From contig NBIV01000218.1 of the NCBI GenBank assembly GCA_003194525.1, positions 62,001 through 126,000 of the forward strand: a stretch of 64,000 bases of DNA, read 5' to 3'. The notes beneath the pieces were generated by a model, which saw nothing but the letters and a program-made list of their open reading frames with translations, was not told the origin of the DNA and made no database searches. This document shows, one piece after another, positions 46,266-54,623 of the stretch. Position 1 is the first letter of the stretch, and each line of letters starts with the position of its first letter. The DNA comes from Gracilariopsis chorda. Taxonomy: Eukaryota > Rhodophyta > Florideophyceae > Gracilariales > Gracilariaceae. A program made the position numbers and the translations under genes.

Positions 46266-47170
46266 TCCATATGTGGAAAGGGCCTTACATACTTGGGTAT
46301 CCACTCTAGCACTGCGTTCAAGTAGGCTACCATGTACGTGTAGTGGGCCTTGCTGGGAAAAGATTTGGCGCCACAGCCGAAACTTGGTGCTTCCAAGAAC
46401 GACAGCCACACCTGAGACCGCGTTGGAAGTCAAGGAACCGTGATGGGTCTCTGATTCAACGCAGATGCCAAGAAAACGTGATACGCCAGATCTGCCTTGA
46501 CGCTGCGCGCCTTTCTACAGACGTATTCTGGAGGACGTGGTGGAAATCCCGGAGCAACGTGAGGAGTGGACGGGACGCGTCAGCAGCGAAATGGATCCGA
46601 TTTCGGCCTCCCTGCAGAAGCCTCACGCCGCATTGGCATTGTGAGGGTATGCTGGACTGTCATGAAACAAGGATGCTGCAAGTGGGATGAAGCAATCATT
46701 GCCGATGTTACAAAGATCTGATTGTTCTTAGAAGAACCACTTACGACGCCGTAATTGTGTGTTTAGCTGCGATGCCGAGCTAACACCTATATCTGTAGAG
46801 GGTAACAGATTAGGCAGTAAGGCATCGCAACAACAATAAATCACAACATGACTACCACCACCAACGCAGATGCCGTTATCAACACTTGCACCGTGCATCA
46901 ACCCTTCGAAGCTCTTCGAAATTCTCCTAGTAATCACTAGTTCAGTGGCGTTAGAATCATTTCGAAAAACGACTTTCACATGCTTGTCCACGACGCCCAA
47001 TTGACATTTGGTTGTACACATTGGAAACTCTTTGCGCCCCATACTTCGTCTAGCACCATCCGAATCATCAGTAAGAACATGGCCAGAGAAGTTGCTGGTT
47101 GATCTGGAGAGAGAGGGTTTTTCTTAGATCAGTCTCTACCGCAGTCTCGGAATTATGGACAGGAGTCCAC

Positions 47171-47662
47171 ATGAACACGCGCGGAGATCGCATCCCTTTT
47201 ACCACATGTTCAACTTGTCCCCTTCCCAACTCACCTTTTCACGTTCAAACCGCGCTCTCCTCGCAGGTTTTGGACCCTGCCTGTCATTCGGGAGATGTTG
47301 AGCAATATCTGAAGAGTGGTGACCATAATATACAGAAAGTACAACGGCTATTAGCTGCAAGTGCTGCATCGGTCATCCCTACTCCGTATTTCTACGTTGC
47401 GGACTTTCACGAGACAGGTGCGTCGTCTCGGATGAAGGCCGTCAGGCGACTGAACGTGCTTGGAATGTACTGCTATCAGAACATAGAAGCGTACCGGTCC
47501 CTTTTTCAGTATACCCATATTTTCCAACTCAATGCCGTAGCACGAGCATCTACAGCAGCTCAAACCCCGGGCTCAAAACATCAATCGTTCCCAGCTCGTA
47601 CTGCGTGTCTGTATCAATGGGGAGCCGTGAATACCGTCATTCCTGACATTCAGATAGCGTGA
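47171..47662 (+). CDS. Hypothetical protein, 163 residues, copy 3
   Basis: An ATG-started frame not resembling any family I know. It is polar and Ser/Thr/Pro-rich at the start, followed by a helical middle (DVEQYLKSGDHNIQKVQRLLAASAA) and an aromatic stretch (YCYQNIEAYRSLFQYTHIFQ). The equivalent frames in copies 1 and 2 are cut by one-base indels. It may be a single exon of a spliced gene or a chance frame. Confidence 0.25.
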   Translation: MNTRGDRIPFTTCSTCPLPNSPFHVQTALSSQVLDPACHSGDVEQYLKSGDHNIQKVQRLLAASAASVIPTPYFYVADFHETGASSRMKAVRRLNVLGMYCYQNIEAYRSLFQYTHIFQLNAVARASTAAQTPGSKHQSFPARTACLYQWGAVNTVIPDIQIA

Positions 47663-48338
47663 GCATGAAAGACCGAAGGGAGAAAGTGCGCATCATGCAA
47701 CATTGCGCAACATTGCCTTTTACAGCTAATTTGAAGGAGAGTAACGTCTTACTGTAGGTCGGGTGGTTGTAGACCCTGGTCTGTGCTTGGGGCTCTACAT
47801 CTGGATAGCAAATGGTAGCAGTGTACCAAGCGTAGGCAGCAAAACACTAAAGGCACAGTGCAAACGGTGCTGATGTTGTTTGGCCGGAAGCGTCTGCACA
47901 TGGGGAAATATGTACCAAGGGTACTGCTGATCGCAGTCACCATGTATGATACAGGTCCGAAGAATGTCCCGTGCAAATTGCTGAAAATCGGACATTTTCT
48001 GTAGCCTTCACCACTAATGTGTTAAACTTTGAAGCACATTTGGAGTGAGAAGCCATAATTTTGCTCCCCCAGTAGACACGGATTCATCCGTTTAGCTATG
48101 CACCATGAAAAGAGTTAGCAATCGATCCTTCTGAGTTGGAGCAGCACGTGCAAAACGAACGTCTCTCTCTCCAAGTTGGACATTCCAACTCTTCGTGACC
48201 TAGAGCTTCGTTTTGCTTCCTGGCCCTGACCCGTATTGTGGCTGAATCTCACTTCAACGGCAAAGTACTGCCAGCTCCGTCCTCATTCAAAGGCCCACCC
48301 TCCTTATCTTAAAGTTGATTCGTTCTACATCAAGAATA
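47663..48338. other. Intergenic part of the insert before RsmE
   Basis: About 680 bp with no gene recognised. Contains a CAACATTGCG/CAACATTGCC direct repeat near 47699, and one copy of the TACCAAGGGTA motif (47913-47923). Confidence 0.4.
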
Positions 48339-49295
48339 ATGACTACGAGCAGAGTTTATGGAGTCAATCGTACGTCGGCACGCTTCACAGTGAATGGATA
48401 TATTAGCACGTTTACTCCGATAGGCAGTTTCAAATCGGCCAAAACTTGCGGAACCAGGCGTATGAAAGCAATTCATGGCTTCCGGGCTGTTGATAGTTCA
48501 TCTGATTCCTTGGCGTATCCAACCGGGAAAAGAAAGTCTGACACTAGAGTGTTTCTCGATATTGGGTTTAGAACCGGAGAAGTCATATCATTGCCTCAGG
48601 AGGAATTCAAACACCTCCGTGCTCTTCGCTTCAAAAACGGTGACGAATTCGTTTTATTCAATGGAGCAGGAGATTCTGCTACAGCTGCTCTTCAAAACAA
48701 AACAGCCGTTGTCCTCGAAGCTCGTTATAAAACCACCCATTTGAAAGCTCAGTTTTCGGCACTTATAGCGGTACCGAAAACTGGATCGAGATCAGACTCT
48801 ATTGTCGAAAAACTCACTGAACTTGGTGCTGATTGCATCACTTTCATGAGGACTAAGCGAACCATTGCAACTATGCCATCCGCAAACAAGCTAGAGAGAT
48901 GGAACCGCATTGCAATAGCCGCTTCAAAGCAGTCTTTACGAGACGTACCTCCAGAGATAGCCGCTATAGACTTTTCCAGCGCCTTGGAAACTGTAGTTCT
49001 GCATCCCTTGCCATTCCTGCTATGTTCTATGGGAGATCTCTTGCTAAGCAGTTCTTGTCAGACTAGGATACGAAGAGAAAAGCAAGCTTTGGTGATTGTT
49101 GGACCAGAAGGGGGATTTGAGATGTCAGAAGCTAGGCAGCTAACGGAGGCTGGGGCAATCCCAGTATCTCTGGGGAGTAATAGACTACGAATCGAGACTG
49201 CTGCAATTGTCTCGGTAGCACTTATTAGCCAAATTCTTTACACGACTATGATCAGGGAAGATGAAGCCAGCAACAAGTCTAAAAGTCACACTTGA
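48339..49295 (+). CDS. rsmE: RsmE-type 16S rRNA m3U1498 methyltransferase, organellar, copy 3 (intact)
   Basis: 318 residues from the first in-frame ATG (an open stretch without ATG precedes it). The first 65 or so residues are rich in Ser, Thr, Arg and Lys and lack acidic residues, indicating import into plastid or mitochondrion. The N-terminal PUA-like part contains EEFKHLRALRFKNGDEFVLFNG. Then come KTGSRSDSIVEKLTELGADCITF and AIAASKQSLRDVPPEI, the usual KxxRxExIVxKxTELGV and QS-R positions. The SPOUT knot C-terminus is VIVGPEGGFEMSEARQLTEAGA and SLGSNRLRIETAAIVSV, the AdoMet-binding GPEGGF and LG-RxLRxETA motifs. RsmE methylates N3 of a uridine in small-subunit rRNA. Only this copy of the three is uninterrupted. 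Confidence 0.9.
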   Translation: MTTSRVYGVNRTSARFTVNGYISTFTPIGSFKSAKTCGTRRMKAIHGFRAVDSSSDSLAYPTGKRKSDTRVFLDIGFRTGEVISLPQEEFKHLRALRFKNGDEFVLFNGAGDSATAALQNKTAVVLEARYKTTHLKAQFSALIAVPKTGSRSDSIVEKLTELGADCITFMRTKRTIATMPSANKLERWNRIAIAASKQSLRDVPPEIAAIDFSSALETVVLHPLPFLLCSMGDLLLSSSCQTRIRREKQALVIVGPEGGFEMSEARQLTEAGAIPVSLGSNRLRIETAAIVSVALISQILYTTMIREDEASNKSKSHT

Positions 49296-49475
49296 ATCCT
49301 TGTTCATTCATAATTGTAGACTTCCTGTGGGTGACTACCGCTTTTGAGTGACGTATACAGCAACATTTTGCAAGCCGAGAACCTCCGACTAAGACGACGA
49401 AAATATGTCCATGACGTCCATAACGTTTCGAAAAGCTTTCCCTTCACTATTCGCATGAACCAGTGCCAACGAGTC

Positions 49476-49760
49476 TCAACAGCTACAACACCATGCACAA
49501 GTTTTTTTGCAGCATTTCTTCTCAGGGGTTTTCACAAAAAACCTCGGTCTCATCCTGAGCTTGAATTTACCAGGGATTGGAAACGGTTTGCAATTGCAAT
49601 GAGATGTGTGCGAAGATTTAGAAGATGAACTGGATGACTTCGATGAGCAATGAGACGTGGACGAAGAACTGCAATAACACGAATGTTGACTGGGAGGGAC
49701 AACATTCAATGTTTGCTGTTGAATAAGAAAGAATGGTTGCATTCCGCAGTTGCCGCACAT
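49476..49760 (-). CDS. Small Cys-rich protein, metallothionein-like, copy 3
   Basis: 94 residues from ATG 49760, 14 of them Cys. Pairs and clusters: CGNC near the start, CYC and HC within a Ser-rich tract, HCNC, then a basic linker (PGKFKLRMRPRFFVKTPEKK) and a terminal cluster CCKKTCAWCCSC. The Cys-x-Cys, Cys-Cys and Cys-x-x-Cys spacings suggest metal binding, as in metallothioneins, but no family signature is complete and aromatic residues (Phe, Trp) are unusual for that class. Identical and open in all three copies. It could also be an antisense chance frame, so confidence is modest. It ends 180 nt after the convergent RsmE stop. Confidence 0.35.
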   Translation of the reverse strand: MCGNCGMQPFFLIQQQTLNVVPPSQHSCYCSSSSTSHCSSKSSSSSSKSSHTSHCNCKPFPIPGKFKLRMRPRFFVKTPEKKCCKKTCAWCCSC

Positions 49761-51940
49761 GTGTGGTATAATACGCAATGTTGTTATTGCTTTTGTGGGC
49801 CGTGTTCCTAATACCGAAAGCACGATAAGAGTTTTAGAAGAGAAGCCTTCTCTATCAAGGAAGGCCAGCCAATATGCAATGCTTAGATAGGGTTCGATAC
49901 ACAGGCGGAAAGGAAGACTTCGTCTAATGGGGAATTTGTTCGGTTCCGAGAATCGCGGTCCTTATATAGTGAGATGCGGATCCTACATATTGTGCGCCTT
50001 ACTCTTTTTCCCCCTACTTCTCCCTGAACGGTATTTGACTATCACAATCCTAGACGCCGTGCACCTGGAGCTGATGCATATCTCAGTGCGAGTCCTTTGG
50101 AATTGTTTGTTTCAATGTCTTTGCTGTATGAACGGTACAAGTAAGATATCAGGTACACAAACGAAAACACGACACGTGACTTTGTGTTAAGGATACACAT
50201 CCATGTTCACAGCATATGTCAAAGACCGACCACCAGGGAGCAATTCCGATGAGTATGACCTACACGTGCTTGTTTGAGGCAGTCTGTTTAGTAAATGCTA
50301 TCAAGGGCTACACGGCAGTCCTTTTGAAATGGGCGGGCAGTGTTCAAGAGCAGCACCAGTGAGTCATGCCGCAGTGCGAAATGGAGCAGAGCGAGGGTCG
50401 AGTCTGGCGAGGTCGTTGTCACAACGAAAATATCGAGCGCATTTCCAAATAGGTAAAGGTTGAGTTCCTTGGTTTCCTGCGGAAAGAGAAGTATCTATAG
50501 ACGATACTTCTACCCACAATTCAGCAATTAGGCATTGAGGGCCCATAATAAGCAACAACAACAAAGGTTGAGAAGGACATAGTAGGTAGAGGGGCAGAAC
50601 CTCTATCATAGAGCTTCATCGCTAAACTATTACTCCGTTGGGATAAACAGTAACAAAGCTTCCCTAACCCTTGCTAGATTCGTGTTCGGGCATATGGTTC
50701 GTACCCCTGGTAACTGCCATCATTCCCTTGGCGCCTTGTACCCTTCCATAGTACGACGCCGTACAAAGCTTTTTCAACTTCCAGTGCTCCGAACGTCCCA
50801 AGCTATCCACACAAGAGGCCTTCCATACATATTGCGGCCTGTTTTCTCCGTAAACCACTCTTCTAAGTTCACTCCTTCCACACGTATGGCAAGGAGAGAG
50901 CGTGACGGACTCTGCTCATAATGCCACTGACAAAGAAATCGTGATTTCTGGGCTTCAGGGCATGTGAAACCCGTACCAAGGGTATACAAGCCGATTCCTC
51001 TCGGCTCAGAATTTTCTTTCGCTGAGACAGGCACGCCACAAGAAGCCGAGTTGCAGATGCCAATTAAGATACTGCGCCAGATCCTTCGACACTGGTTTCG
51101 AGGCGTCCGGGTCTCCGTTGGGGACATTGCGCGAGTCCATTTCGCTCCAACCGCCTAATGCCATATGTGGCGCAAAGCGGTCGGAACGGAGTCAAACGTG
51201 CCACTGGAACGCGGCGGGAACGTGGCGCGCAAGACCTAAAATTGGGTTCGTTCCTATAGTTATTGTTTGAGTGGTGGCAAAGAAGTTGTTCCGTGGCATA
51301 TGGTCCCCGCTGAAGCAAAGCAGTTTTAAGCAATCAACTAAGGGAATGGTCACCTTGCCACTCGGATTCCCACCATTTAGGTGTTCCCAAAGAGCACGCG
51401 AGCTATTGCATAGTCGGTACATTTGCCAAGTCGAAGGATATGTGTGAGTATGTGCGTGAGTGTGTTTATACTGCATAAAATATTTGTTTTGGGCATCGTG
51501 ATTAATAGGCTGCTTCTGTGATCCGAAACTAAGGTGTGAAGCCCGCTCTCGCTTTTTATGCAGTACATCTCAACGAAAGTGTGACGGACTTCTAGCAATC
51601 CGCTAACCTTTAACCGCTACTCCATCTCGTAAACGATGTACAGTCGACCTGCGATGCGTTAATTCGTCCCGCTGGACTGTACGAAATAATGCACAAACAG
51701 AACAGGGCTCCGCAAGCGTCAACGCTAAATGGAGATGCGCTTGGGTCTACTAGGGAACTTTACCATGAAGTAGATAAATGGTCTTCTACATCCTAGGAGC
51801 TCATACTGTTGTCACAGAATTCCGCTCATGTAAACCAACACACATACAAAGAAGGCGTCGAACCCCAGAAGTTCCATACGAGCTAACTTTGAAGGTTAGG
51901 ATTTGACTGTATGAGTGGTCCATGTTGTTCTTGTTTGATG
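49761..51940. other. Unassigned right part of the insert
   Basis: About 2.2 kb, equivalent to 30703-32883 and 40231-42409. ATG-started frames include 49927-50190 (+, 87 codons, one hydrophobic stretch), 50682-50921 (+, 79 codons, basic N-terminus of mitochondrial character) and 50774-51127 (-, 117 codons). None is recognised, and in copy 2 the last is broken by a missing G. A TACCAAGGGTA motif is at 50974-50984. The end (51940) abuts the arm directly. Confidence 0.4.
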
Positions 51941-54623
51941 CAGGCGGACGAAGCCTAACTCCGACATACTCTCTAACAGCTAGTCTCTGCGACAAGGACC
52001 ACGTTCTCGAAGCAGGTCAACTTGCCGATACATTTTGCTTCATCTCGACTTGCATCAACATGAAGGTCGGCACACCACGACGGGCAGATTAGTAACGTTG
52101 TGCCTAAAGCGGGACCATTGGCGATTCCCCCGTGATCCCTCAGCGAAGAAATAATCTCGCGGTCCATAAATCACATCACGCACACAAACATAGCCGATGA
52201 CACTCTCCAAGACTTCTTTTACTCCTGAAGTTACAAGGGTAGGGCTTGTGTCCGCAGAATGCAAGCAAGAGGAGAGTCAAGAAATAAGTGCCAGACCACA
52301 TCTGAGCCGCAGTGGCGTAAGCTCCCTCATGGGCATTCAAAGAGAACAGGCAAAGCCAAGAGAAATATCCTTTTCGAAGCCTGCAACTCGGCAGCTTTGC
52401 CGGCTATCACTGTGTTGCCAACTGCTGAAGAAAGACTTCTATGTCCGGCATTATCCCCACCGATACAACGATCTACGCTGTATCTTTGTGGCTAAGGACG
52501 CCGAGAATGTACGAAATATAAAGCGAGCTGCCAGAAAAAGTACGTCGCGGTATACATCGAACTGAAACGAGTATGCAGTTGAGGGTTGTCGTTATACACC
52601 TCTACCCTTCACAATTGTATGTCTCGAAATCCTTTTTGGAAGGGCAGCAGTCTAGTCTTCTACCCTTGGTAAAATAGATGCGCAAGATGTACATTGCTTA
52701 TCGCTGTAGCTGGGTAAGTGTATTGTGAACAACGGAAATCATGTATGGTTTACAAAAGCTCAATTAACTTATTATCTGTATACGTAAACATGGCCTTTAC
52801 TTTGCTAAACGTTCAAAGAAGCGCTCAGTTTGCTCAACCATCTCGTTCTTACAAGCAACTTCCTGGCTCTCTCCGGTGTCTTTCTTCCACCGCAACAGCA
52901 CAGTACTTTCCACCATCCCAGAGTCATGAAGTGCTTGCAATGCTAGACCTCCATGCTTAGACGAAGCATCAGAGAGCGGTGGTAAGAAGTTCACACTTCT
53001 GCCAATGTAGACCTGAGCAGCAAGCAGAATTGAAAACTGAAGCTCACGTGGAAGTGTGCCATACACCTTGATCACTGGAGAGCCAACGTATCTCTTAAAA
53101 GACTCAACAATAGTATCAGCTGAACTCATGAACAAACAATCCAATCCCACTCGCACTATAACCCGCATCAAACTCGTATCCGCAGTCTTAGAATTGGATC
53201 GAAGAAGGTTCTCAATCTTCTCACCAGGTGCCTTGCTTTCGATAAGCTCTTTCAGTTGACCTTCTAATGCAAGGTAGGGAACAAGGAAAGAAATATTGTT
53301 CTGACTTAACATATCTGAAAGCTTGCTTAACCCTCGCATAGGATTCCAAAGGCACATGTCAGCAGCTAAGTCGATGTGTAGCCGCTCGGCCACCTGTCGT
53401 ACCATGTCTTCTCTCTCCTTTTCATCTGGTACCGAAGCACTTAGTCTTCCGGAAAGCTCGGCAAAGGTATGTACAGCCAAGTTTGCCCGTCGCTTCGGGT
53501 CTTCAACTTCTTGGAGATCACGTCCCAAGAACTTCAACCCAAAGTCCTTCCTATTACTCGGATCTAGCTTGCTAGTAGCGGCTGTAGCGCCGATAAATCT
53601 CCCCAGAAACTCACCACAGCGTGGGTTGTCAATCTCCATATCAGAAAGCTTACGAACAAGTTTGGAAAAGCATTCGCAGAAAATAGTCCCCTCGATTGGT
53701 GAGTCCACTAGACCTGCAAATAACTCGATACTCTTTTCCTGGTGTGTGATCTTCGAACTGAACGTCGCCATTAGTGCCTCATGCACAAACCCTTTGTAGT
53801 TGGGAGCTTTGACTTCGTCTGCAAGAATTTCCTGCACTTCACTTACTGACGGATTACTCCAGTACTCCTCCATCGCTCCCTTTGCCTTCCTCTTCAAAAC
53901 CTGTGGGTCCATTAACGCTGACTTAGGCGTAGGCGCCTTCGGAGCTACTTGATGTTGTGGTCTACGAGATACGGGTTGCCAGAAAGTTGATTTCACCCGT
54001 CTCGGATCAGCAGCCTGTGTAGCCCCACTTGCATCCTTGTCTGAGAGTACTCCAAACGAACCAAATGAAGAGCCTCCTGGTCTCAGAGATCCTACGCGAG
54101 AAGCTGATGTCCCAGGCCGAAGGCTCACAGAAAAGCCGCCAGAAATACCCGACAGAGACCGGCTCGGTTGTCTCTCTAGAGTTCTGTCCAGCCGAGTTTG
54201 ACCAGACGTGGATCGAGGTTCTGATGGCATGGTCATACGTGGAACGAAGCCTTGCGGAGCACGGTCACGACTTCCCATGCCACCGCGACCTCTTCTCTCC
54301 CGCGCTGCCTGTTGAGCTTCGTGCTTCTTTCGTTCTTCCTCTTTTGCTTGCTTATGGATCTCGGCAATAGTCTTTGCGCTTGTTTTTTGTCGCCGTACCT
54401 TCCACCCATTTGCACGCTGGTCAACAAGGTCTTGGATCATGAACCTTATTCTAGCCGGGAGGGTGAAGTCGCGACTAAGGTAATCAAAGCGACAGAAGTA
54501 CTCGTTAATGACTTTAGATGCGCCAGGGTTCGTCGAAATCTTTGCCCCGGTCTTGCTAACCAGTTTGCACAAGGCTTCCAACACATCCTCTTCTTTGCTC
54601 TCGATGCCCAACTTGAGCAATCT
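51941..54623. repeat. Array partial copy 4: native arm within the intact eIF4G locus
   Basis: 2683 bp matching the arms of copies 1 to 3. It keeps the copy-1 type at the four left substitution sites and has a private G at 54573 (synonymous GCC versus GCT in eIF4G). Beyond 54623 the sequence continues into the rest of eIF4G. Confidence 0.93.
52197..52565 (+). CDS. Possible small gene in the arm, 122 codons, unknown
   Basis: An ATG-started frame on the strand opposite eIF4G, downstream of its stop. It is basic, with a KKDFYVRHYPHRYNDLRC segment and a C-terminal AKDAENVRNIKRAARKS helix. No family recognised. It recurs at 23610, 33140 and 42666; one of two substitutions inside it is silent. Near-identity between copies makes conservation uninformative. 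May be chance. Confidence 0.22.
   Translation: MTLSKTSFTPEVTRVGLVSAECKQEESQEISARPHLSRSGVSSLMGIQREQAKPREISFSKPATRQLCRLSLCCQLLKKDFYVRHYPHRYNDLRCIFVAKDAENVRNIKRAARKSTSRYTSN

Larger units (their letters stand above)
45836..47170. other. Unassigned part of the insert, with hairpins
   Basis: About 1.3 kb upstream of Dre2, equivalent to 26780-28114 and 36309-37638. Several protein-like frames exist, for example on the minus strand 46160-46411 and 46728-47042 (the latter from an ATG, 104 codons), but no family is recognised. In copy 2 two one-base differences open a 74-codon plus-strand frame (36966-37190) that is broken in copies 1 and 3. Contains the hairpins listed separately. Confidence 0.4.
42410..51940. 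repeat. Array unit copy 3 (reference copy)
   Basis: Arm 42410-45092, insert 45093-51940. In this unit every recognisable frame is open, so it serves as the reference for the others. It carries one private substitution in the arm (G at 42942, where the others have C). Confidence 0.93.
23354..54623. repeat. Tandem array of a 9.53-kb chimeric unit: three full copies plus a 2683-bp partial copy
   Basis: Direct comparison gives unit starts at the shared CAGGCGGACG at 23354, 32884, 42410 and 51941. Full units are 9530, 9526 and 9531 bp. Each unit is an arm of 2683 bp (3' third of eIF4G with its downstream region) joined to a 6.85-kb insert (Dre2, RsmE, Cys-rich ORF and unassigned DNA). The arm-insert junction is after 26036, 35566 and 45092. 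The fourth arm ends at 54623, where sequence continues as intact eIF4G instead of insert. Copies are nearly identical: a few shared substitutions plus clustered one-base indels. Removing 28.6 kb between the junctions would restore an uninterrupted flank-arm-eIF4G locus. Confidence 0.95.

Noticed and set aside
23354-54623. CRISPR or other spaced-repeat array
   Set aside because: The repeat is a 9.5-kb gene-bearing unit with no short repeat-spacer structure.
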